NCBI GenBank assembly: GCA_965237595.1
Contig: CBDEFY010000006.1
Span: 978,679-1,042,678, forward strand
Direction: 5' to 3'
From: UBA9611 sp965237595
GTDB lineage: Bacteria > Chloroflexota > Dehalococcoidia > Lucifugimonadales > UBA3495
Length of the DNA stretch: 64,000 nt
Below, one piece after another: positions 55,887 to 64,000 of the stretch; positions within the stretch are counted from its first letter, which is position 1; every line of letters starts with the position of its first letter. The notes under the pieces were generated by a model that searched no databases, was not told where the DNA came from, and saw only the letters and a program-made list of their open reading frames with translations. The position numbers and the translations under genes were made by a program.

Positions 55887-55997
55887 ATCTGCTCCTTTCT
55901 GTGGGTAACTCTACCCTCATTTCAGGAGCTCACACCACCCTCCCACTCTCGGGTTTTCCTACCCTTATATGTGTCCCATAATCGCTGACGGTCTACA

Positions 55998-56215
55998 GAA
56001 ACCGGTCTTTGGACACCCAGGGTGAGGAACTGGATTGTGTCGCGTCTAGGTGCGCGCGCCTCGACAAGTAGGGACAATCTCTTGTGGTTTGCCCCGGGAG
56101 CAGTTGTCGTCGCCAGAGCTTCGACAGCGATGAGGCGAAATGGGCCCGGGGTCTCGTTGCCAAGCCTCTGGACGAAGCCGCAGTCAACTTCCTTCACCTT
56201 TGGGGATACGTACAC
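55998..56215 (-). pseudogene. Hypothetical protein fragment cut by ISa copy 5
   Basis: About 72 residues from the ATG at 56215 (MYVSPKVKEVDCGFVQRLGN, then LLVEARAPRRDTIQFLTLGV) until the ISa right end, where the frame adds IS residues. Unrecognised family. It follows the gene at 56249 on the same strand at a 33-base distance, so it was probably in its operon. Confidence 0.4.
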
Positions 56216-56248
56216 CGAGGACGACGTATCACAGCCCTACGGGAGCAG

Positions 56249-56977
56249 CTAAGGGCAGCCCTCGCGACGCACCTCGCCCACCAGGCGCGCTAACTCTGCT
56301 ACTTGGGATCTGTTCATCCGTGAATTCGACAAGAAAGCGCTCCAGCCGATGAATCGCTTGCCCAGCAAGTCCCCACAGTAGATGTGAGCGCCGAGATCAT
56401 CGACCTTCCTCTTGTCGAATCGCACCTTGAACGTACGCTCGAACTGCTCTACGACGGTCTTGCCGTTGCCAAGCAGCAATTCGATGTTCTCGTTTTCTTG
56501 CAGAATTTTCTCAAAGAACGCCGCGCCGTCACTGAGCAGCTTGCTTTGAGCATCGGCTGAGCATTCCCTTGGCAGCTTGCTCCACAGAGGATCCGTGGGC
56601 CATTGGACCAGGTCCAGAGAACAGGCCAAGTCGGGTCGATCAGCGCCATATTTGCCGCCGTAAGTGACTCCGCACGCGTTGAGGATCGGTTTCAACATGG
56701 TGAAGTACCGATGAGTATTGCGCTCGAAGTATCGCGTTTTCTCCTCCCACACCCGGTTGAGGAATTGTTCGTCTAAGTAGTCTCTGTCCAGGGTCAAGCA
56801 TTCTTTGGGCAAATAGTCTTTACGGTTCCACGATCCGTGCGGATTGATGCCGACGGTGGCGGCGCGAGCGAAGGTGAAGTGGCCTTCCGCTACGGCGGGA
56901 ACCGAACCCCCAGGGACACAGCAGCCATCGGGCGGCTTTGCGTTCAGTATTTGTTCTCGTATGTAGTCAGGAATCAT
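56249..56977 (-). CDS. Hypothetical protein, possibly uracil-DNA-glycosylase-like fold
   Basis: A 242-residue soluble protein. FTFARAATVGINPHGSWNRK resembles the GxNP turn of the UDG superfamily. DLACSLDLVQWPTDPLWSKL resembles the LDLVxWATDPxW segment I associate with small-molecule or UDG-like annotations. LLGNGKTVVEQFERTF is a third conserved-looking strand-turn. No catalytic assignment can be made. The ATG at 56977 follows GAGGGTGGGAG. It looks intact. Confidence 0.45.
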   Translation of the reverse strand: MIPDYIREQILNAKPPDGCCVPGGSVPAVAEGHFTFARAATVGINPHGSWNRKDYLPKECLTLDRDYLDEQFLNRVWEEKTRYFERNTHRYFTMLKPILNACGVTYGGKYGADRPDLACSLDLVQWPTDPLWSKLPRECSADAQSKLLSDGAAFFEKILQENENIELLLGNGKTVVEQFERTFKVRFDKRKVDDLGAHIYCGDLLGKRFIGWSAFLSNSRMNRSQVAELARLVGEVRREGCP

Positions 56978-57115
56978 CTCCCACCCTCTTCCCGCATCTC
57001 AGGGCGGCCCCGGTGTTGTCTTCAGTCAGGGTGGTGGGCCTAAGCGTGCTGTACTGCGAACTCGTACCAGGGGTCGCAACGGGCTTTGCCAGAAACCTTG
57101 CGCGGCGTTCCTTGG

Positions 57116-57523
57116 TCAGCTGCCGCGTCTGCACATGCGGCAGCCCGTTACGCCCATCACGATGGGCATGAGGGTGTCGATGACGGCCCAAAATTGTCCG
57201 TCGGCCTCGTTGTTGGGAGACAGAGAGCTAAACCAGTTCCAGAAGAACAGGATGAACACAGCAACTGCCCCGTAGAAAACCGCGTTCGCTTCCAGGTAGC
57301 GCTTCAGGTCCGCCGAACCGTCGCCATCGACACGGCGCTTTTCCACGTAGCTGGCGGCCAAAGCAATCACCATACCCACCGCCATGAACCAGTTGAGTAT
57401 CTCCCACACCGTGAATGGCTCGTCTCCGCCCGGGTGGTACAGGGGAGTAACGATAAAGTTTACGGCAACCACAGCCGCAAGCAACACAAGGTAAGCCGCT
57501 GCCGCACGAATCAGGATGGACAT
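57116..57523 (-). CDS. Four-helix membrane protein of unknown function
   Basis: A 135-residue protein with four predicted transmembrane helices: AAAAYLVLLAAVVAVNFIV, ILNWFMAVGMVIALAASYV, AVFYGAVAVFILFFWNWF, and FWAVIDTLMPIVMGVTGC. A VEKRRVDGDG loop lies between helices 2 and 3. ATG follows GAGGAAAGC. No family recognised. It is separated from the solute-binding protein gene upstream on the same strand, if read in order, by a hairpin. Confidence 0.65.
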   Translation of the reverse strand: MSILIRAAAAYLVLLAAVVAVNFIVTPLYHPGGDEPFTVWEILNWFMAVGMVIALAASYVEKRRVDGDGSADLKRYLEANAVFYGAVAVFILFFWNWFSSLSPNNEADGQFWAVIDTLMPIVMGVTGCRMCRRGS

Positions 57524-57543
57524 GCTTTCCTCCTCGACTCAAA

Positions 57544-57568
57544 CTAAGGCTCTCCTCATTAGCCTTAG
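57544..57568 (-). terminator. Stem-loop at the end of the peptide-binding-protein gene
   Basis: CTAAGGCT and AGCCTTAG form an 8-bp stem around a 9-base loop, with the gene's stop codon inside the first arm, followed on the minus strand by TTTGAG. A short T-run makes it a weak but plausible terminator for the solute-binding-protein gene. Confidence 0.45.
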
Positions 57569-59193
57569 CGCCGCCATTCGGCGATATTCCACATCTCGCT
57601 GTCCCAGCCGTTGATCCGAACGCCCTGCAGGGTGTTCAGGTGTGCGGAAACGAAGCCCCGGTTCACCAATGGAATCCCGTAATAGTCCTGCACGTCCATG
57701 TCGTGCAGCTGCTTTACCAGCGCCTCCCGCTCCGGGCCGATTTGGGTTTGCTCCAGTTGGGCGTAGAGTCTATCGTACTCCGGATTGCACGAGCGGGCAA
57801 TGTTCCCCAAGGCCCAGTTATTGCCCTTGGTCGGGATATGTTTGCGGAGGGGGCCGGATAGGGACTGCTGCGGGTCTATGCCGGAACCGGAAGAGTACAT
57901 CTGCACGTCGGCGAAGAACCTGCGATACGACGCTTCCTTGTCATCCACGGGGTCGCCGCCGAAAAAGACGCTGGCATCGTGCTGTACCAGCTCCGTCTCG
58001 ATGCCTATCTGACGCCACCAACCGCGAACGAGGGCCTGCGTGTCCTGTCGAATAGCATTGACCGAGGTCTGGTAAGTGATCCGCAGGGGCACTCCGTTGT
58101 ATTCACGGACGCCGTCGCCGTCGGTGTCGAGGACACCGTTATCGTCCAGCAGCCTGTTGGCGCCCTCGATGTCCTGGAGCAGGCACCCGTCGTTGGCCGT
58201 AGAAACATAAATGGGCGGGCCGGTCAACAGATTGCAGGTGGGCTCCGCGGCGAAGCCGTAGAGGTCCTCCGCTATGCGGCCCCGGTCTATGGCCAGCGAC
58301 ATGGCCTGGCGAATGGGCTTGAAGGTCAGGTAGGGGTGGGAGTTTTGTCCATCCAGATACTCGGAGCGATTGTCGCCCAAAGCCGGGTCGGGATTGGTCT
58401 GGTTGACGACGATACGCTCCACCAGGCTGGTGAAGGCGACGACCACTGTGCCCAGTCCAGCCGCTTCCATCCGAGTAAGAATCTCCGGCTCCACTTGTGT
58501 GTTCCAGGCGTAGTCGGCTTCGCCCCTTTCCATCACGGCGCGGGCCGCCGAAATCGCATCGCCGCCGCCCTTGAGGACTACCCTGTCGAAATAGGGCGCC
58601 GGCCCCGGTAGAAGGGGTTGCGCTCGTAGACGGCCCCTTCGTTGGTCTTGAAACCGGGTGATGCGGTAGGGGCCGGTGCCCAGCGGGGTGGTGTTCTGCG
58701 CCTCGCAGGTCGTGGCGGCCGCGCCGATGCAGTCGGCAAACTGCGCGCGGCTGATGATGGGCGTTCCGGCGCCAACGAAGGCCCGGTACGGGTAGGGTGT
58801 GGGCGCGTCGAAGGCGATTTGGACGGTGAGATTGTCGAGGGCCAGCACGGAGGCGATGCCGTCAAATGAGCTCTCGGCCGTGCATCCCGTATCTTCATCC
58901 ACTCAATAGAGCCACGTGAAGACAACATCCTCGGCCGTCATGTCGCTGCCATCCGACCACTTCAGGCCCTCCTTCAGCTTCCAGGTAATCGACATCAGGT
59001 CCTGGGAAAAGCCTCCGTTCTCGATTGTCGGGATTTGGGCGGCCAGCGCTGGCACGAGGTTGCCGTCCGGGTCGTATTTAGCCAGAGGCTCCAACGTGAT
59101 TGCTCCGGCATCCACGTCTTTAGTGCCACCCGACAGGTAGGGTCCAGCAAGAGTTGGAGCCTGCCAATAGAGGATTGTCAGAACTTTCCCCTC
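57565..59193 (-). pseudogene. Peptide/nickel-type ABC transporter solute-binding protein (family 5), 5' truncated
   Basis: The protein has VLTILYWQAPTLAGPYLSGG, then WKLKEGLKWSDGSDMTAEDV, FTWLY-TGA-VDEDTGC, and a long SBP_bac_5 body: GTGPYRITRF, YFDRVVLKGGGDAISAARAV, ADYAWNTQVEPEIL, QAMSLAIDRGRIAEDLYGFA. It ends at SEMWNIAEWRR. The signal peptide is missing, since the start is joined to the propeller gene's end near 59195. TGA at 58903-58905 replaces what is normally Cys. Near 58590-58660 a +1/-1 pair scrambles about 17 residues. No permease or ATPase genes are adjacent. Confidence 0.82.
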
Positions 59194-59202
59194 TGTTGTG
59201 GT

Positions 59203-61007
59203 TCATAATGGAGCGATGAAGGCGTAGACGCCGCCGTCCAGGGAGCCCACGTACAAGACGCCGCCGATAACGGTGTAGGAGGGGATGCCATCGAAATAGC
59301 CCTTCTGAAACCTCCAGAGCTCTTCCCCGGTTGCCGCATCCAGCGCCCGTAGGTGTCCATCGCTGGACTCTGCATACAGAACGCCGTCGGCCACCATGGG
59401 TGACTGCAAGGCCCAGGCCATCGACTCCCGGCTCCAGACGAGCCCGCCGGTGGCGGCGTCAAGGGCGTAGAACCGGCCGGATTCGGAACCCACGTACACC
59501 ATGCCCTCGGCGGTCACGGGCGCGGTGTTGATCATCTCGTCCGCTTCGTATGACCAGAGGAGCTCTCCCGTCGCTGTGTCCAGGGCGTAGATGTGTTCGT
59601 CCGGCGAGAAGTAGTAGACGTTGTCTGCGACTGCGGCCGGGAAGTCCCTCGCGGGGAACCTCTCCGTCCCGTAGCTCCAGATGAGCGCCCCGGTCGCCTC
59701 GTCCAGGGCTTGGGCGGTATTGAAGGCCGTCAGGTATACGATTCCTCCGATGACTGTGGGTGGGGATTCCACGGGGATCCCGGTATTGAAGCTCCAGACC
59801 ACCTTTCCGGTTGATGCGTCCAGGGCATGGAACTCGCCGAATCCGCCCGGCACGTAGACCTTGTCGCCCGCAACCGTAGAGTGAACTCAGGGGTGAACGG
59901 ATACGGCCTTTCGGCAAACCACAGGACTTCTCCGGTCATTGCGTCGAGGGCGTGGACCCTGTGGTCCCCTCCGCCAGTGCGCCGAGGTAGACCATCCCGC
60001 CACTTACGGTAGGGGAGTACTGCGCCCAGTCGCCGGTGTCGTAACTCCACAGCAACCCCCCGGTCTCGGCATCCAGGGCATACACGTGGTTGTCGTTGGA
60101 CCCTACGTACACCGCCCCGCCGGCCACGGTTGGGGACGACCTTATGACATCGTCCGTCTCAAAGCGCCACAGCAACTCTCCGGTCTCCGCGTCCAAGGCA
60201 TACACGTGGTTGTCGTCAGACCCTGCGTAGACCACGCCGTCGGCCACGGTCGGCGCATTGACAACCCACTCCCCTGTAGGGTAGCGCCAGAGCAGAGACT
60301 CATCCGCTTGCGGTGGGTCGGGGGGACCGGCATCGCCAGGCAACATCTGTTCGGGAACACAGCTCAGGAGGCCGACCGTAAACTCCAAGACTGCAGTGGC
60401 GGCGGCAGGACTGGCGTCCGGCAGGGTACCGGCCACGATACCAGCCACATCGGCGTCCGCCAGCAACTCTCGCAGGCAGGTTTCGCCCTCCTCGCTCAAT
60501 CCCTCCATCTCCGCAACTAGGGCAGAGCGGAATATTCCCGGCGGCCGTTTCCGGAGCGAGGCAGCCGAATATTGACGCCTCCCACTGTTCCGTGTCGCCT
60601 TCAGACATCGCACGCCGTTCCAGTGCGGACTCCAGCAGCTCGTCACCCAGTTCGTTTCGGATGCACGACTGTTCGGAGGTGGTGAAGGTGTCGAACAGCT
60701 TCCCCCAGAGCGTGCCAGCGTCAATGTCGTACTCACGTATCGCGGGGGCGCCAACATGCTCCGGCGTTGGGGTCGGTTCGGGTGTGGGAGTCAGCGTGGG
60801 GTCTGGTGTCGGCGTTGGCACAGGAGTGGATGTTGGCAGAACTGATGTCGGCGTAGGGGTACTGGTGGCCTGTATAGGCCCGGGCGTTTCCGGAGGCAGG
60901 ACCGTTGGCGTTGTTGCCGGCCCGTCGTCACATGCCGACAGCAACGCGGCGGCCAGCAAACACAGCAGTCCAACCCATACTATCCGGCATGCGAACCTTC
61001 CCAACAC
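59203..61007 (-). pseudogene. Lipoprotein with PQQ-type beta-propeller repeats, frameshifted
   Basis: The N-terminus is a lipoprotein signal peptide (VGLLCLLAAALLSACDD), then a TPTPT-rich linker. Next is a helical domain (GTLWGKLFDTFTTSEQSCIR; a second repeat with SEEGETCLRELLADADVAG). At least six propeller blades follow with the PQQ_2 pattern (VYAGSDDNHVYALDAETGEL and LLWRFETDD). Frame changes near 60545, 59965 and 59885 interrupt it. Such proteins are extracellular, lipid-anchored and common in Chloroflexota. As read, the gene is broken. Confidence 0.78.
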
Positions 61008-61053
61008 ACTCTGTAACGCGCAAAGTGAACGCCAACTGCTTGCCTCTTCTTAG

Positions 61054-62479
61054 TACTACAGTTGCAGATTAAGAGAAGGTAGAATTGGGTTAGTTGAGTG
61101 TTGGTGAGGTGAGGCTGTGGCAAGGCAAGGGGATGAGGTGTTGGAGGTGGCCCGGTGGGCCGAGGGTATTGAACGGGTGCATGAGTGCATCGCCGGACGG
61201 TTCCGGAGGCCGGAGCCAAGACGGCGGGCGCTGGAGTATCTGCGGGGACTGCTGAGTCCATTGGAGCGCAAGAACGGCTGGCAATTGGCGGAGCAGGCTG
61301 GGGACGCACCCCTGACGGGGTGCAGCGCCTGCTTTCCAGCTACATCTGGGACGCGGATCTGGTACGCGATGATCTCAGGGACTACGTTGTGGAGCATCTG
61401 GGCTGTGCCGGCGGGGTGCTGGTGGTGGACGAGACCGGATTCCTCAAGAAGGGAAACAAGTCTGTTGGTGTGCAGAGGCAGTACAGCGGCACGGCAGGGC
61501 GGATAGAAAACTGCCAGATCGGGGTGTTTCTGGCCTATGCCAGCGCCAGTGGCAGGACGCTGCTGGACCGGGAGCTGTACCTGCCCCAGGTGTGGGCTGA
61601 TGACGGAGAACGGCGGCGCGAGGCGGGGGTACCTGAGGAGGTGGCATTCCGGACGAAGCCCCAGTTGGCCCAAGGGATGCTGGAGCGGGCAGTGGAATCC
61701 GGAGTGCCCTTCGGCTGGGTTACCGGGGATGAGGTCTACGGCAGCGACCGCAACTTGAGGTTGTGGCTGGAGCAGCAGGACATTCCCCACGTGCTGGCCA
61801 TCAAGAGCAACGAGAGGCTGTGGGCTTTGACGGACAAGGGACCCCGCCAAGTGAGGGCGGACCGGTTGGCGTCGCAAGTTGAGGCTGTGGGCTGGGTCCG
61901 GTGCAGCGCGGGCGACGGGGCCAAGGGACCCCGAGTCTACGACTGGACCGTTGTGGATATACGGCCCCTGCGGGAGCCGGGCAGGGGCTACTGGCTGCTG
62001 GTCCGCCGCAGCGTGGCCAACCCGGGGAACTGGCCTACTACGTCTGCTATGGCCCGGCCGGAACAACCTTGGAGAAACTGGCCAGGGTGGCCGGGACCAG
62101 GTGGGCCATAGAGGAATGCTTCGAGGAGGCCAAGGGGCAGGTGGGACTGGACCAGTACGAGGTGCGCCGGTGGGATGGCTGGTACCGGCACATCACCCTG
62201 GCGATGCTGGCCCAAGCCTATCTGGCGGTGGTCAGGCACCAGGCAATGGCCCAAGATGGCAGGCAGAAAAGGGGCTGCCGCAGCCGGGATGAAGGGCTGA
62301 TTCCCCTGACGGTTCCCGAGGTGCGCCGTCTGCTCACCCGCCTTGTATGGACGGCAACCCCGTCTAACTGACTTTGTCCTGTCCTGGTCCCAGTGGAGAC
62401 GCCGCCATCAAGCCAGAGCCCGCCGATGCCACTACCAACGGCGACAATCAATACTGGCATCAATAGTGCTGCTGTAGTA
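61054..62479 (+). mobile_element. IS701-family element with TTAG target duplication (1426 bp)
   Basis: The ends TACTACAGTTGCAG (61054) and the complement of TACTACAGCAGCAC (ending 62479) are imperfect inverted repeats. TTAG flanks both sides (61050-61053 and 62480-62483), matching the YTAG duplication typical of IS701. It is inserted 43 bases upstream of the lipoprotein start codon and may have displaced that gene's promoter. Confidence 0.88.
61117..62371 (+). pseudogene. IS701-family transposase with two frameshifts
   Basis: Frame one (61117 to about 61310) has WAEGIERVHECIAGRFRRPE and LLSPLERKNGWQLAEQAGDA. Frame two (about 61312-62028) has GVQRLLSSYIWDADLVRDDL, LVVDETGFLKKGNKSVGVQR (Asp), and FGWVTGDEVYGSDRNLRLWL (Asp). 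Frame three (about 62028-62371) has ELAYYVCYGPAGTTLEKLAR and RWAIEECFEEAKGQVGLDQY (Glu) and WYRHITLAMLAQAYLAVV. Joined, it is a complete DDE transposase of IS701. As read, it is inactive. Confidence 0.85.
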
Positions 62480-62576
62480 TTAGGTAGGTCCGCGGCCTCC
62501 GAGCTCGTCATATGCCACGTGGGGACGGTAGGGCACGCCCCCGCAGAGTCATCCTGCCACGACGCAGGTTGGCAAA

Positions 62577-64000
62577 TCAGGGCGCGTAGCTGTAGACAAC
62601 GGGTAGCCCCGCAATGTCGGTGACGCCGGAATCGGTGTGGTGCGCTATTTGTACGCGACCGGTGCCGCAGTCGCCGAACTCGTCACAGGAGATGACCCCG
62701 ATGATACCCCTGAAGCCGGCAACTCCGGCCAGCGCCTCCCGGAGCCTGGCGCGGTCGATGTACAGCGTATCCCCGTCGACAACAGCGACCTCGTCGATCG
62801 CGCGGAGGAGCATCGTGGCCGCGTCGTAGGCGTGGGCCAGATACGCGGATGTGGACGCCTCGCCGTACCGCTCTCGATAGTCGGCGACGAGCGCATCGCC
62901 GCTCTTGCCGGTCGCCTCGTTCGTGTTGCCGCCGAAGCTCGACTCCGGACCTGGGAAGTAGACGCCCTCCGACTCGGGGATGGCCAGGAACTCGGAGACC
63001 AGCAGGGCCGCGCCGCCAATCAGCGTGACGTCCTCAAGCCCAGCGATCTGGCCGACCTGCCGGATGATGGCAGAGCCTTCTTCCTGGAACAGCGGAAAGA
63101 AGAGGCCGTCTGGACTGCCAGCCGCAAGTTGGGTGAGGACGGGGACCATGTCCGTGTCACCCCTGCTGACAGATGCGACGGCGACCGAGCCGCCAAGCTC
63201 CCCGAACGCGGTGGTGAAGGCGCCGGTCAGGCCGGTGGTGTAGGGGTCGCCGTCGTGGATGGCCGCCATCCTGCGCAGGCCGAGATCGTTGTAGGCGAAC
63301 TGCGCGACTGCGCGCGCCTCGTGCAGATCGTTGCTGGCGGTCCGGTAGTAGCCAGGGTGGTAGTTGGAACCGGCGTTGCCACGAAGGTCGGAGGTCAGGG
63401 AGGGGGCCGTATTGGAGGAAGAGATCATCACCAGGCCAGCCTCGCTGAGGATCGGCGAGGCGGCTGTGGCGGCGACCGAGCAGGACGTGCCGATGACGCC
63501 GACGACTCGTGGGTCGCCGGTCACCGCATCGGCGGCGGCACGCCCGCCTTCCTCGGTGCAGAGTGAGTCGAGCCCGGTGCCCATCGAGACACCGTGCCCT
63601 TTGATAGGGCCATAGTCCGCCAAGGCCATCGCCACGCCGCGTTGGCTCGGGGCACCCAAGTCACCAAGCCCTGTTAGGACGTGCATCGAACGTATCTGGA
63701 TAGCCTCGCCTCGGGCCACTTCCACCGCTCCCAGATATCCGGACCCCATCGAGTCATCCGGAAACGTTAAGTACTTCGCAGGCGGTTCTATCTCAAGCGG
63801 CTCGTTGTAGCCGTGGTATCTGATGGTTATGAGATCGCGCGCCTCATCGTCCACGCCTTCAACAACAATCCTGATCTCCCTGGTCAGGAAGTCATCGGCG
63901 CCCACAACCCTGATAAGGTTGCCGCCTAGGAGCCCGAGTCCCTCCATCCCGCTTTCCTGACCGGTCTGATCAGAGACAAGCAGGTAGCCTCTGGTCCCAT
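62577..64000 (-). CDS. ABC transporter solute-binding protein, Leu/Ile/Val type, 5' end outside the window
   Basis: A Peripla_BP_6 (LivJ-like) protein. IQIRSMHVLTGLGDLGAPSQ begins the ligand-binding fold. DPRVVGVIGTSCSVAATAAS, LVMISSSNTAPSLTSDLRGN, and YNDLGLRRMAAIHDGDPYTT follow, then GDTDMVPVLTQLAAGSPDGL and LAHAYDAATMLLRAIDEVAV near the end. Before the domain are about 90 residues with a beta-rich segment (RDLITIRYHGYNEPLEIEPP). The frame is open to the window edge, so the start and signal peptide lie beyond 64000. It binds an extracellular amino-acid-like ligand, which cannot be named from sequence. It is intact as far as seen. Confidence 0.85.
   Translation of the reverse strand, partial: GTRGYLLVSDQTGQESGMEGLGLLGGNLIRVVGADDFLTREIRIVVEGVDDEARDLITIRYHGYNEPLEIEPPAKYLTFPDDSMGSGYLGAVEVARGEAIQIRSMHVLTGLGDLGAPSQRGVAMALADYGPIKGHGVSMGTGLDSLCTEEGGRAAADAVTGDPRVVGVIGTSCSVAATAASPILSEAGLVMISSSNTAPSLTSDLRGNAGSNYHPGYYRTASNDLHEARAVAQFAYNDLGLRRMAAIHDGDPYTTGLTGAFTTAFGELGGSVAVASVSRGDTDMVPVLTQLAAGSPDGLFFPLFQEEGSAIIRQVGQIAGLEDVTLIGGAALLVSEFLAIPESEGVYFPGPESSFGGNTNEATGKSGDALVADYRERYGEASTSAYLAHAYDAATMLLRAIDEVAVVDGDTLYIDRARLREALAGVAGFRGIIGVISCDEFGDCGTGRVQIAHHTDSGVTDIAGLPVVYSYAP

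Larger units (their letters stand above)
54453..55997 (-). mobile_element. ISa copy 5 (full length, 1545 bp)
   Basis: Complete ends and both frames intact apart from the shared TAA. It is closest to copy 1 by shared markers (cactgcatcc, ctgataacag, cccactctc). The flanks (ATG left, GAA right) show no duplication. The methyltransferase on the left does not continue on the right, so the two sides probably came together by recombination or misassembly. Confidence 0.93.

Overview
This window looks like a GC-rich chromosomal segment from an uncultured Chloroflexota bacterium (Dehalococcoidia/SAR202-like). The placement is inference. It rests on the style of the solute-binding proteins, a Pro/Thr-linker lipoprotein with PQQ-type propeller repeats, a DUF5679 fragment, and a large load of decaying accessory DNA. 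No rRNA or tRNA gene was seen.

Layout. 1-2.1 kb: a minus-strand Asp23/AmaP/DUF2273 envelope operon with one dead Asp23 duplicate. 2.1-3.8 kb: the wreck of a type I-E CRISPR-Cas locus (cse1, cse2) joined to a DUF5679 scrap, with no CRISPR array. 3.9-9.8 kb: two copies of a 1545-bp IS3-type element ('ISa' here), a second IS3-family element, and a Phd/VapC pair coupled to a broken DNA methyltransferase. 9.8-12.8 kb: mixed accessory genes and an IS1595 remnant. 12.8-17.4 kb: a type I restriction-modification operon (HsdM, HEPN protein, nucleotidyltransferase-HsdS fusion, no HsdR). 18.1-20.4 kb: a FitAB-like toxin-antitoxin pair coupled to another truncated methyltransferase, then an IS607-type resolvase. 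About 20.5-41.1 kb: an integrative conjugative element (ICE). It holds HTH regulators, parS-like palindromes, a type IV secretion operon (exported protein, TrbL/VirB6-like protein, pilins, PrgI, VirB4, coupling protein, replication-relaxation protein), a two-gene cargo module, an XRE/ImmA pair, three small HTH genes and a large serine recombinase. 41.2-56 kb: an IS graveyard (ISAs1, ISa x3, IS1380, IS21 helper, IS1182) around a DM13 protein, a possible selenoprotein, and a third PIN toxin-antitoxin/methyltransferase locus. 56-64 kb: a minus-strand metabolic/transport region with a peptide-type solute-binding protein, a propeller lipoprotein, an IS701 insertion and a branched-chain-amino-acid-type binding protein running off the window.

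Three themes stand out. First, four modification loci in 50 kb each carry a toxin-antitoxin-type module: three are antitoxin-PIN-methyltransferase cassettes, and one is a HEPN/nucleotidyltransferase pair whose nucleotidyltransferase is fused to HsdS. Second, all five ISa copies carry the same in-frame TAA between the second Asp and the Glu of the DDE triad, yet the element has multiplied, including as a 135-bp deletion derivative. Third, the ICE carries shared palindromes before its transfer operon and its recombinase gene, but its pilins, VirB4, coupling protein, relaxation protein and recombinase are all interrupted, so it looks immobile.

Frameshifts and in-frame stops are very common across the window. 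They may reflect real decay, sequencing error, or (at ISa copies) misjoined contigs. Reads spanning these sites are the first thing to check.
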